A DNA stretch of 8,764 bases from Duncaniella sp. (lineage in GTDB: Bacteria; Bacteroidota; Bacteroidia; Bacteroidales; Muribaculaceae), in assembly GCF_029054785.1 (NCBI RefSeq), contig NZ_JAIDEN010000090.1, forward strand, positions 1 through 8,764, read 5' to 3'. The notes beneath the pieces are model-generated. The model had not been told where the DNA came from. It ran no database searches and saw only the letters and a program-made list of their open reading frames with translations. This document shows positions 1 through 7,567 of the stretch, piece after piece (position 1 is the stretch's first letter; every line of letters begins with the position of its first letter). A program made the translations under genes and the position numbers.

Positions 1-90
1 TATGCTCCTTCGATTCAGAGTCATATCCACCTCAAAACTTTCGCTCAGATTTTAACTATTGTTATGAAACACCCTCTAAGCTTTTTTCAG

Positions 91-98
91 TATCTTTG
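91..98 (+). promoter_or_regulatory. Probable -7 element of the transporter gene promoter
   Basis: TATCTTTG matches the Bacteroidota -7 consensus TAnnTTTG exactly and lies 38 bases before the transporter ATG. No clear TTTG/TTG sits about 20 bases upstream, so the -33 half is weak. The box overlaps a small inverted repeat, TTTGCAT (95-101) and ATGCAAA (111-117), which could be an operator or chance. Nothing else is recognisable in positions 1-90. Confidence 0.4.
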
Positions 99-136
99 CA
101 TGATCTGATAATGCAAATTCTCAATAGCCTTTATTT

Positions 137-1486
137 ATGACTGAAAAAAGAGCACAATTTACTACGCGTCTCGGTGTGATCGCCACAACCGTCGGTTCGG
201 CTGTCGGTCTGGGCAATATATGGCGTTTTCCTTATGAGGCAGGAGTCCACGGCGGCGGTGCCTTTCTCCTGATCGATCTTTTTTTCGTGTTTGTGGTCGG
301 AATTCCCGTTGTGTGCGCCGAGTTCATAATCGGACGCCACACCGGTCTGAATGTTCGCGGTGCCTTCAAAGCCATTGCCCCGAAAAAGGCTTGGGGAATA
401 GTCGGCTATATGGGGCTGCTCTCCTCAATACTGATTCTGAGTTTTTATTCGGTGGTGGCAGGCTGGACGATGAAGTATATCCTTCTGTCACTCACGGCGT
501 TCAACGGAGTCTCTTCGGTCGGCGGCCTTCACGACCAGTTTGACAGCTTTGCATCCTCCGACTGGAGTCCGCTGGTCTGTACGCTGCTTTTTCTGACGGT
601 CAACTATATGATCCTGGCGCGGGGAGTGCAGAAAGGTATCGAACGGATGTCCAACATCATGATGCCCCTGCTGTTTGTGATCCTTCTGATCTTTTGCGTC
701 AACTCCCTGCTGATGCCGGGGGCCGCTGACGGTCTCAGATTTCTGTTCAAACCGGACTTCTCGCAGGTGACACCATCGGTGATGATCGGCGCTATGGGGC
801 AGGCTTTCTTTTCGCTGAGTCTCGGCTTGGGTTGCCTGATCACATATTCGAGCTATTTCAGAAAGGACACTCCGCTGCTTCGCACGGCAGGGACAATGGC
901 CGCGCTTGACACTTTGGTCGCCATCCTTGCTGGAGTCATCATCTTTCCTGCGGTGTTTACATTCGGGCTTCAGCCTGAAGCCGGACCGAGGCTGGTGTTC
1001 GAGATCCTGCCGTCGGTTTTCTGCCGGATGCCCGGAACAGTGATCTGGTCCACGCTGTTTTTCGTGCTGCTGTTTGTGGCCTCGCTTTCGTCTACAATCT
1101 CGATGAGCGAGATCTGCATAGCTTATTTTACAGACGAACTGGGCATGTCGCGCCGCAAAGCCACCTTTATTAATATAGCCGTGGCGATGGTGCTCGGATC
1201 GCTCTGCGCGTTGTCGTTCGGATCGCTTTCCGACTGGAAGATTTTCGGGATGACACTGTTCAATCTCTTTGACTATGCCTCTTCCAATGTGCTGCTTCCG
1301 CTCGGCGGTCTGCTGATCTCACTCTTTGTCGGATGGGTGCTCGACCGGTCGGTGATCAGACGGGAGCTTACCCCTGATTCGACACGGCGGGGACTGCTGG
1401 GAGCCAGGGTGGTTGTCTTCTGCCTGCGCTACATAGCACCGGTGTGCATAGCGACCGTTTTCATTTTCGGCCTCGGCATTTTGTAG
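137..1486 (+). CDS. Sodium-dependent transporter, NSS (SNF) family
   Basis: This is a 449-residue inner-membrane protein of the neurotransmitter:sodium symporter family (LeuT fold), which imports amino acids or related amines with sodium. The family hallmark in TM1 is clear: GSAVGLGNIWRFPY at residues 20-33, including the Arg30/Phe31 gate region. The unwound TM6 region is well matched (FFSLSLGLGCLITYSSY, about 224-240). A TM3 Tyr (Y104) sits where LeuT has its substrate-contacting tyrosine, and TM8 has the Ser-Ser pair of the second sodium site (318-319). Hydrophobic segments are spread over the whole length, and the size is normal for bacterial members with 11-12 membrane spans. The start fits because TM1 begins about 12 residues in, and a -7 box lies just upstream. 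The substrate cannot be read from the sequence. The gene seems monocistronic: 220 bases separate it from the next gene, with no strong terminator seen. Confidence 0.93.
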   Translation: MTEKRAQFTTRLGVIATTVGSAVGLGNIWRFPYEAGVHGGGAFLLIDLFFVFVVGIPVVCAEFIIGRHTGLNVRGAFKAIAPKKAWGIVGYMGLLSSILILSFYSVVAGWTMKYILLSLTAFNGVSSVGGLHDQFDSFASSDWSPLVCTLLFLTVNYMILARGVQKGIERMSNIMMPLLFVILLIFCVNSLLMPGAADGLRFLFKPDFSQVTPSVMIGAMGQAFFSLSLGLGCLITYSSYFRKDTPLLRTAGTMAALDTLVAILAGVIIFPAVFTFGLQPEAGPRLVFEILPSVFCRMPGTVIWSTLFFVLLFVASLSSTISMSEICIAYFTDELGMSRRKATFINIAVAMVLGSLCALSFGSLSDWKIFGMTLFNLFDYASSNVLLPLGGLLISLFVGWVLDRSVIRRELTPDSTRRGLLGARVVVFCLRYIAPVCIATVFIFGLGIL

Positions 1487-1578
1487 TCCTCCGGTCATAC
1501 AGCTCTGTTTATTTTGTTTATTTGGCCGGATACACCTCTTTTCGGGCCACTTATGACAAAGAATTGAAAAATTATTCT

Positions 1579-1586
1579 TAAGTTTG
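1579..1586 (+). promoter_or_regulatory. Probable -7 element upstream of the branching enzyme
   Basis: TAAGTTTG fits TAnnTTTG. It lies 35 bases before a possible leader ORF and about 120 bases before the branching-enzyme start. A TTG at 1564-1566 is only 12 bases away, shorter than the usual 19-21, so the -33 half is poor. It is still the best promoter candidate in this gap. Confidence 0.4.
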
Positions 1587-1620
1587 TAGAAACAATTCTC
1601 AGGGATTAAGGTTTTAGATA

Positions 1621-1710
1621 ATGTCCGAAGTTAGCATGAAAAACAAAGACCAGTTCAAAACCTACGGCACTTCAACCGCCGCCTCCCCTCTAATCATCAG
1701 TTACCAATGA
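1621..1710 (+). CDS. Possible 29-codon leader ORF coupled to the branching enzyme
   Basis: An ATG at 1621 opens a 29-codon frame whose TGA (1708-1710) overlaps the ATG of the branching enzyme (1707-1709) in an ATGA arrangement, the classic geometry for translational coupling. The peptide begins MSEVSMKNKDQF and ends LIISYQ. It is not recognised and has no obvious run of one amino acid that would suggest attenuation. The start lies about 35 bases after a good -7 box, so a transcript from it would include this ORF near its 5' end. A frame this short can arise by chance. Conservation of the frame and the ATGA junction in relatives would decide. Confidence 0.3.
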   Translation: MSEVSMKNKDQFKTYGTSTAASPLIISYQ

Positions 1711-3755
1711 AAAAAAAGACTCTCAACATCATTAAGAACGATCCCTGGCTTGAACCATACAGCGCCGCCATCATCGGTCGCCATGAGGATGCCCTGCGCA
1801 AGGAGCAGGAACTTTGTGGCACTGAAGGCTCGCTTGATTCGTTTGCCAACGCCCATAACTATTTCGGACTTCACCGTCAGGCCGACGGCAGCTGGATTTT
1901 CCGCGAATGGGCTCCGAATGCGACAGGCATTACTCTTGTCGGTGACTTCTCCAAATGGAAGCAAATGAAAAAGTATGCCCTGAAGCCAAAAGCCAATGGT
2001 GTCTGGGAGATAAAACTTAAGCCCGACGCGATCAGCCACGGCGATTTCTATAAGATGATCGTCAGCTGGGAAGGCGGAAGCGGTGAACGTATTCCGGCTT
2101 ATGCCACAAGAGTTGTCCAGGACGAGAACACCCATCTTTTCTCTGCTCAGGTGTGGGCGCCGGAAGCCTACAAGTGGAAAGTCAAGAGATTCCGCCCCGA
2201 CACGCGTCCGTTGCTCATCTATGAATGCCACATCGGCATGGCCCAGGAGAAAGAAGGGATCGGCAGCTATGTCGAGTTCCGTGACCGGATACTCCCCCGC
2301 ATCGCCGCCGACGGCTACAATGCCATTCAGATAATGGCCATCCAGGAGCATCCCTACTATGGTTCCTTCGGTTATCATGTCTCAAGTTTCTATGCGCCTT
2401 CGAGCCGTTTCGGCACCCCGGAAGAGCTCAAAAGCCTTATTGACCGCGCACATGAGCTGGGAATCGCAGTGATAATGGACATTGTCCATTCCCATGCAGT
2501 CAAGAATGAAGTCGAGGGCCTCGGACGCCTTGACGGCAGCTATGACCAGTATTTTTATGGCGATGGCCGCCGCGAACATCCGGCGTGGGACTCTCTTTGC
2601 TTCGACTACGGCAAGAACGATGTCATCAACTTCCTGCTATCCAATTGCAAATACTGGCTTCAGGAGTTCCATTTCGACGGTTTCCGTTTCGACGGGGTGA
2701 CCTCAATGCTTTATTACAGTCATGGTCTCGGTCAGGCTTTCGGAAGCTATGACGACTACTATGACGGGGCCGAGGACACCAACGCCATCACATATCTTAC
2801 CCTTGCCAACAAGCTTATCCATGAAATCAATCCCCATGCAATCACTATCGCAGAGGAAATGAGCGGTATGCCTGGACTGGCAGTCCCTGTAAAGGACGGC
2901 GGTATCGGTTTTGACTACCGCATGGCAATGGGCATCCCTGACTATTGGATCAAGACTCTCAAGGAGAAAAAGGACGAGGACTGGCATCCGACTTCGATTT
3001 TCTGGGAGCTGACCAACCGTCGCGCCGACGAAAAGACAATCTCCTATGTCGAGAGCCACGATCAGGCACTTGTCGGCGACAAGACCGTCATTTTCCGTCT
3101 CATTGACAAGGAAATGTACTGGCACATGATGAAGGGTGACGATAATATGGTAGTGGCCCGCGGCATGGCTCTCCACAAGATGATCCGTCTCGTGACTGCC
3201 TCGACCATCAACGGCGGCTATCTCAACTTCATGGGCAATGAGTTCGGCCATCCGGAATGGATCGACTTCCCGCGCGAAGGCAACGGCTGGAGCTACAAAT
3301 ATGCCCGCCGCCAGTGGGATCTCGTTGACCGCAAGGAGCTGAAATATGACCAGCTCAACAACTTCGACAACGCCATGATCCATCTGATTTCAGGTGTCTA
3401 CAATTTCCAGTCGCTCCCTGTTGTCAAGCTGTGGGAGAAGGATGATGACCAGGTTCTTGCCTACATGCGCGGTGATCTTGTCTTTGTCTTCAACTTCAAC
3501 CCGGTCAAGGCTTTCACCGGCTATGGAGTCCTTGCTCCTGCCGGAGAATATGAGGTTGTGCTCTCAACGGACAATGCTGATTTCGGCGGCTACGGCAATA
3601 TTGACGAAAGCGTCCACCATCTGACTCAGACCGATCCGCTGTTTGCGCCCTCAGGCCGCGAATGGCTTCGACTCTATCTGCCCCCGCGCTCGGCTCAGGT
3701 TCTCCGCATCCTCCGCCCCGAACCCAAGAAGCCGAAAAAGACTCCGAAGAAGTAA
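1707..3755 (+). CDS. glgB: 1,4-alpha-glucan (glycogen) branching enzyme, eukaryote-like GH13 type
   Basis: This cytoplasmic enzyme cuts alpha-1,4-glucan chains and re-attaches the piece as an alpha-1,6 branch during glycogen synthesis. Order of parts over 682 residues: a short helical N-terminus, a CBM48 beta-sandwich (about 55-145, including WIFREWAPNA and LVGDFSKW), a GH13 TIM barrel (about 165-560) and a C-terminal beta domain, ending in a Lys/Pro-rich tail (KKPKKTPKK). Catalytic residues are visible: nucleophile Asp329 in FRFDG, acid/base Glu383 in IAEEMSG and the stabilising Asp452 in ESHDQALVGDKT. The ESHDQALVGDKT block and the overall length resemble plant and animal GBE1 more than the classical E. 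coli GlgB; this is known for Bacteroidota. The ATG is well placed before the conserved N-terminus. No other glycogen genes are visible nearby. A hairpin follows the stop. Confidence 0.96.
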   Translation: MKKKTLNIIKNDPWLEPYSAAIIGRHEDALRKEQELCGTEGSLDSFANAHNYFGLHRQADGSWIFREWAPNATGITLVGDFSKWKQMKKYALKPKANGVWEIKLKPDAISHGDFYKMIVSWEGGSGERIPAYATRVVQDENTHLFSAQVWAPEAYKWKVKRFRPDTRPLLIYECHIGMAQEKEGIGSYVEFRDRILPRIAADGYNAIQIMAIQEHPYYGSFGYHVSSFYAPSSRFGTPEELKSLIDRAHELGIAVIMDIVHSHAVKNEVEGLGRLDGSYDQYFYGDGRREHPAWDSLCFDYGKNDVINFLLSNCKYWLQEFHFDGFRFDGVTSMLYYSHGLGQAFGSYDDYYDGAEDTNAITYLTLANKLIHEINPHAITIAEEMSGMPGLAVPVKDGGIGFDYRMAMGIPDYWIKTLKEKKDEDWHPTSIFWELTNRRADEKTISYVESHDQALVGDKTVIFRLIDKEMYWHMMKGDDNMVVARGMALHKMIRLVTASTINGGYLNFMGNEFGHPEWIDFPREGNGWSYKYARRQWDLVDRKELKYDQLNNFDNAMIHLISGVYNFQSLPVVKLWEKDDDQVLAYMRGDLVFVFNFNPVKAFTGYGVLAPAGEYEVVLSTDNADFGGYGNIDESVHHLTQTDPLFAPSGREWLRLYLPPRSAQVLRILRPEPKKPKKTPKK

Positions 3756-3803
3756 GTTTGTGAGGGGCCGTCCTTACCTGATACAATCGTAATTAAATAC
3801 AGT

Positions 3804-3848
3804 ACAGATCCGGCGCTGATTCAATCTGCGAATCAGCGCCGGATCTGT
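3804..3848. terminator. Bidirectional hairpin terminator between convergent genes
   Basis: A perfect 18-bp stem (arms 3804-3821 and 3831-3848, beginning ACAGATCCGGCGC) encloses a 9-base loop. It sits between the ends of the branching-enzyme and GH28 genes, which converge. On the minus strand the stem is followed by a T-rich run (TGTATTTAATT), which fits termination of the GH28 transcript. On the plus strand the following TATTGATT is less T-rich. Confidence 0.75.
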
Positions 3849-3902
3849 TATTGATTACGCCCTACTGTGGGCGGCCCGGATTTCAGGCGGGGAGGAGAGG
3901 CG

Positions 3903-5474
3903 TTATTTCACATTGACGTTCTTGTTGGAGCCGGTGTAGAGGATCTTTTCTTTGTCAGGGGCGGTGAACTTGCAGCCGGTGAGAGTGGCGTTGCTGCAAT
4001 TGTTGATTGTCAGGGCAGCGCCTGAATCGGAGGTGATGTCTACGTTGTCGAAGCTGATGCCTGTCGATTCTGACAGCAGGCCGCTCTTTTTAGCAGTGAA
4101 AATAGAGTTGCTTACCTTGATGTTCTCGATCGGCATTTCCGGAAGACCGTTGAACTTGACAGGAATTCCGGAGTTGAACGAGCTGACACGCGTGATGGTG
4201 ATGTCGCGGAACTGAGGGGTTGTCTCATCGACCGGCGGGATGGTTTTCGGTGCGTTTTTCACCCAGTAGTAGAGGTCAAACAGCAGGGCTTCGCCGACGA
4301 TGTCGAGCATGTTGATGTTGTCGATGAAGATGTTTTTGACTACTCCGCCACGTCCGCGGGTGCTCTTGAAGCGCAGTCCGACGTCAGTGCCGATGAACTG
4401 GCAGTCCGAAACAGCCACATTGTTGACTCCGCCTGACATCTCGCTGCCGACCACGAAACCTCCGTGGCCCTGGAACACTCGGCAGTCTTTGACGATCACA
4501 TTTTCGGTGGGCACTCCGCGTTTGCGGCCATCCTCGTCCTTGCCAGACTTGATGCAGATCGCGTCGTCACCGACATCGAGGGTAGAGCGGTAGATGATCA
4601 CATTTTTGCATGACTCAACGTCAAGACCGTCGCCGTTCTGTGCATACTCCGGGTTCTTGACATAGACACCGTCGATGATCAGGTTCTCACACAGCAGCGG
4701 GTGGAGATTCCAGGCGGGAGAATTCTGAAACAGCACTCCCTGGAGATAGACGTTCTTGCAGTTCACGAGCTTGACCATCACCGGGCGGATAAAGCGTTTG
4801 ATCTTTTCGGATTCTTCCTTGGTCATGGCTTTCAGTTTGGCGATGCCGTCTTCGCTTTCGCGGATTTTTTCGCCGTCGATGTAGTCCTGCGAGGGATACC
4901 AGACGTTGTCGCCGACAAGGATGCCGCCGGACTTGATCTTGCGTCTCCACTGCGGAGGTGTCATCTGGTCGCGCTTCACCTGACGCCAGGCCGCGCCGTT
5001 GCCGTCAATCACGCCGTCGCCGGTGATGGCTACGTTCTCAAGGTCTTCGCCGTAGATGGGCGAGATGGCGCGATAGGCTTCATAGCCCTCATAGACGGTG
5101 TAGATTACGGGATAGAGATCCGGATCAGGCGAGAAGAGTATCAGTGCGCCCCCGTCGAGGTGGAGATTGATGTTTGACTTCATGGTGATCGGTCCGGTCA
5201 TCCAGATTCCGGCCGGGACGTTGAGAGTGCCGCCTCCTTTGGCTGCGAGAGCGTCTATGGCTTTGGCAAAGGCCTCGGTGTTGAGAGTCTTGCCGTCGGC
5301 AACCGCGCCGAAGTCGGTGAGGTCTACGATGTTGTCAGGGAACACGGGTTTATCGATGACAGGCATGTCAAACGGCAGGCCGTCATAGAGGTGGGCATAG
5401 CTTGAGGGAGTAGAGGCGCTTACCGTGGCTGATACCGCCAGGCAGAGGCCAAATAAAACTGAAGATAGTTTCAT
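3903..5474 (-). CDS. Exported glycoside hydrolase family 28 (polygalacturonase-like)
   Basis: This 523-residue protein has an N-terminal signal peptide (residues 1-20, MKLSSVLFGLCLAVSATVSA) with a likely signal peptidase I site after Ala20, so a periplasmic or exported location is expected. Cys11 is not in a proper lipobox. The mature part is a right-handed parallel beta-helix. It opens with the usual pectinase N-terminal block (VDLTDFGAVADGKTLNT, 50-66). The GH28 active-site motifs are present in order: NGDGLD (280-285), GDDAICIKSG (302-311, Asp303/Asp304), GHGG (336-339) and RFKS (368-371). GH28 enzymes hydrolyse alpha-1,4-galacturonan or rhamnogalacturonan by inversion; exo versus endo action and exact substrate are not readable. 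A charged stretch at about 163-230 interrupts the helix, as in other Bacteroidales members. A well-formed promoter lies upstream. No SusC/SusD or regulator is adjacent. Confidence 0.93.
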   Translation of the reverse strand: MKLSSVLFGLCLAVSATVSASTPSSYAHLYDGLPFDMPVIDKPVFPDNIVDLTDFGAVADGKTLNTEAFAKAIDALAAKGGGTLNVPAGIWMTGPITMKSNINLHLDGGALILFSPDPDLYPVIYTVYEGYEAYRAISPIYGEDLENVAITGDGVIDGNGAAWRQVKRDQMTPPQWRRKIKSGGILVGDNVWYPSQDYIDGEKIRESEDGIAKLKAMTKEESEKIKRFIRPVMVKLVNCKNVYLQGVLFQNSPAWNLHPLLCENLIIDGVYVKNPEYAQNGDGLDVESCKNVIIYRSTLDVGDDAICIKSGKDEDGRKRGVPTENVIVKDCRVFQGHGGFVVGSEMSGGVNNVAVSDCQFIGTDVGLRFKSTRGRGGVVKNIFIDNINMLDIVGEALLFDLYYWVKNAPKTIPPVDETTPQFRDITITRVSSFNSGIPVKFNGLPEMPIENIKVSNSIFTAKKSGLLSESTGISFDNVDITSDSGAALTINNCSNATLTGCKFTAPDKEKILYTGSNKNVNVK

Positions 5475-5538
5475 GGAAATCAGAGAAGGTAATGATTGTA
5501 AGAGAAATGATATTCACGGTTTTTGGCCGGAAACTCCA

Positions 5539-5571
5539 CAAAATTACGAAAAAATAACCGCTTCACCAAAA
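5539..5571 (-). promoter_or_regulatory. Promoter of the GH28 gene
   Basis: Read on the minus strand, TTTTG (5571 to 5567) is followed after exactly 20 bases by TAATTTTG (5546 to 5539), a full match to the Bacteroidota sigma-ABfr promoter form. Transcription would start near 5533, leaving a 5' untranslated region of roughly 60 bases before the ATG at 5474. Confidence 0.7.
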
Positions 5572-5663
5572 GCATATCACCAGAGCCACCCCTGTGCGCA
5601 CCGTAAACGTCCGGCAGGAGTGTTGCGGGAGCCTCCGGAGTTTGGCAAACGGCCGTTCAAGGA

Positions 5664-5695
5664 TTTGCAATTGTCGCAATCAATAACTACTTTTG
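5664..5695 (+). promoter_or_regulatory. Promoter of the ATPase / nuclease-like operon
   Basis: TTTG (5664-5667), a spacer of exactly 20 bases, then TACTTTTG (5688-5695) gives a full -33/-7 match to the Bacteroidota promoter form. Transcription would begin near 5701, about 60 bases before the ATPase ATG. The operon thus appears to have its own promoter, divergent from that of GH28 about 100 bases away. Confidence 0.7.
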
Positions 5696-5759
5696 CATCA
5701 GGAAAGTCAGTAGACCACGCCTGAATCAATAAAATTCATATACTCTGCCATATTACAGA

Positions 5760-6965
5760 ATGGAACATCTCATAATCCGAAATTTCGGGCCTATAACAAG
5801 CATTGACATTGTTCTCAAGAAGCTGAATGTCTTCATCGGAGAACAGGGTGTCGGCAAAAGCACAATTGCCAAATTGCTGTCATGTCTGAGAGATGTGTCG
5901 CTCTATAATGCAGCATTGGAAGGACGTGATCAGGTTGTAGAAGGGATTTTTTCGATCTACGGCATTCAGGACTATTTTAAACCGGATACCTATATTGAAT
6001 ATTTTGACGGTGACGAGATTACTGTAAAGTATAGAGACAATAAATTTGACGTTTCCAGTTCAAAGAGAGACCGTCAGGCATTGCTACGGTTCACAAGCAA
6101 TGTCATGAACCACTGCTTGAAAGAAACATTGGAAAATCTTGGCGTTGATACAACCAATCTGAAAAAAAATGAATTGGAGGATCTGATGGTTAAACACCAT
6201 CAGGTGCTTGCGTCAAACCTGCGTTTCTCGTTTTATTGTCCAGCCGAAAGAGGAATTGTCGGAGCGTTGTCTGGCTCGATGGCAAGTCTGTTCATGGCCA
6301 AAGTGCCGTTGCCTGACACTCTGATGGAGTATATGAGTTTCTTTGAAAAGGCAAAGAATCATTTCAAGACTTACGATCTGCCGTTTCTCCGCTCAAAATA
6401 TATGCTGAAAGATGGCGTTGATACTGTTGTCTGCGGTGACAAGCCGGTTCCATTGCGTTACAGTTCTTCCGGCATGCAGTCAATTATTCCATTGCTGATG
6501 GTGATTGACTATTGCGTCTCAGAAAATTACTTTCAGAGTTTTACGATCGAGGAGCCGGAATTGAATCTTTTCCCTTCAAACCAGCTTGAACTTCTGCGAC
6601 AGATTCTCGCCAAGACAAATACAGAGAAATGTAAGGTCGGAACATGGACATTGACCACCCATAGCCCTTATATATTGTCGATTCTCAATATCTCTCTGCT
6701 TGGAGGTCTTATTTTAGACAAATATCCCGCAGATGCGGAGGATCTTGCTGAGAAACTTCCGGTTGACTATGTTGTGTGCCCGGAAGAGATAGCGGTGTAT
6801 TCATTGAGCCGTTCAGATGATGGTGCTTCCGATTGCAAAGATATAATCGATAAATCAACCGGGCTTATTCAGGCCAACTATCTCGATTCGGTGTCGGATA
6901 TACTGTCAGGAGAGTTCAACAGTCTTTACAGGTTCTATCTGTCTCTCATGCGTAATCAGAAGTGA
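5760..6965 (+). CDS. ABC/AAA-type ATPase (AAA_15/AAA_21-like), possible defence ATPase
   Basis: A 401-residue SMC/OLD-like ATPase with these motifs in order: an N-terminal LIIRNFGPI strand; Walker A GEQGVGKST (27-35); a FYCPAERG block (158-165) typical of AAA_15-type proteins; an ABC-signature-like SSSGMQS (235-241); Walker B FTIEEPELNLFP (261-272) with the Glu-Glu pair; and a His-switch LTTHSPYIL (298-306). The middle, about 45-155, is helical and probably a short lobe, not a long coiled coil. No TOPRIM nuclease domain follows, so this is not a full OLD nuclease; any effector is likely supplied by the next gene. The ATG is fixed by the conserved N-terminal strand. It is visibly AT-richer than its neighbours (one 60-base row at 5941 has 21 G/C, against 36 in a branching-enzyme row at 2281), hinting at transfer. 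DNA repair or another role is not excluded. Confidence 0.85.
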   Translation: MEHLIIRNFGPITSIDIVLKKLNVFIGEQGVGKSTIAKLLSCLRDVSLYNAALEGRDQVVEGIFSIYGIQDYFKPDTYIEYFDGDEITVKYRDNKFDVSSSKRDRQALLRFTSNVMNHCLKETLENLGVDTTNLKKNELEDLMVKHHQVLASNLRFSFYCPAERGIVGALSGSMASLFMAKVPLPDTLMEYMSFFEKAKNHFKTYDLPFLRSKYMLKDGVDTVVCGDKPVPLRYSSSGMQSIIPLLMVIDYCVSENYFQSFTIEEPELNLFPSNQLELLRQILAKTNTEKCKVGTWTLTTHSPYILSILNISLLGGLILDKYPADAEDLAEKLPVDYVVCPEEIAVYSLSRSDDGASDCKDIIDKSTGLIQANYLDSVSDILSGEFNSLYRFYLSLMRNQK

Positions 6966-6967
6966 TT

Positions 6968-7537
6968 ATGGAAGTCCCTAAGGCAATTTCCAATTTGCGG
7001 TTGCGCATGGCTTTTCGCGGTCATGCCGTGGACGTGCTGGACTGTGTGGAGACGAAATCAGAGGAGGTGGTCTATGTGGTTGACGATGACGAACTGAAAG
7101 TCTCACGCTTTGCCGATGCAGAGGCTTTGCTTTCGGGGTGTTTCGTCGGTATCAATCCGGCAGAGCGTGATCTGCATCTGCTGTCGATTGACAATAAACT
7201 GGTCAAAAGTCCGGCAGGCGGAATTGCCGACTGTGCGCTTTTTCATGCCGATCTTTTTGCGTTGATCGAGTTTAAGTCAAATGCAGAGGGAAATTCACTT
7301 GAAAGTGTGGTCTATACTTACGAAAAAGCAATTACACAACTGGAGCATACCTTAAATATATTCCGGGCCAAACTGACAGCGATCGGCATTGACTTTTTGA
7401 GAGCTACTGAAATTGTCTGTCATGTGGTTGTAGCTCCTATTTTTCCTCGCAGAAGCGCGATGGAAATGAATTACAGTTTAGCTTTTGCAATGCGCAATGG
7501 TGTCGAACTGAGTTTTGATAATCAAAGAAGTTTTTAA
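6968..7537 (+). CDS. Uncharacterised protein with a PD-(D/E)XK nuclease-like core, partner of the ATPase
   Basis: I do not recognise a named family. From the ATG at 6968 the protein has 189 residues; a GTG at 6962 would give 191 and a 4-base GTGA overlap with the ATPase stop. ATG is preferred, leaving 2 bases between the genes. Either way translation is probably coupled. Using the ATG start, the sequence GGIADCALF (85-93) puts an Asp at residue 88, and LIEFKSNA puts Glu101 and Lys103 13-15 residues later on a hydrophobic strand. A helix then carries Gln124 in YEKAITQLEHT. This D...ExK...Q order is that of PD-(D/E)XK nucleases. No signal peptide or membrane segment is seen. The tight coupling suggests that the ATPase controls or loads this protein. 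The nuclease call rests on motif reading only, and a degenerate non-catalytic fold is possible. Confidence 0.7.
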   Translation: MEVPKAISNLRLRMAFRGHAVDVLDCVETKSEEVVYVVDDDELKVSRFADAEALLSGCFVGINPAERDLHLLSIDNKLVKSPAGGIADCALFHADLFALIEFKSNAEGNSLESVVYTYEKAITQLEHTLNIFRAKLTAIGIDFLRATEIVCHVVVAPIFPRRSAMEMNYSLAFAMRNGVELSFDNQRSF

Positions 7538-7567
7538 CTATACAGCAATCCAAAATCATAGAAAACC

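Noticed and set aside
1701..3383. Long antisense frames (225 and 226 codons) opposite the branching enzyme
   Set aside because: These are shadows of a highly conserved GH13 gene caused by codon bias; no promoter or recognisable domain.
5442..5474. Lipoprotein signal in the GH28 N-terminus
   Set aside because: Cys11 is preceded by Leu at -1, not Gly, Ala or Ser, so the lipobox fails; signal peptidase I cleavage after Ala20 fits better.
5425..5724. 99-codon forward open frame between GH28 and the ATPase
   Set aside because: It is antisense to the GH28 signal peptide, runs through both divergent promoters, and its peptide looks like random translation of non-coding DNA.
5760..6965. Full OLD-family nuclease (as in Gabija GajA)
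   Set aside because: The protein ends about 95 residues after the His-switch and shows no TOPRIM motif (no E followed by DxD).
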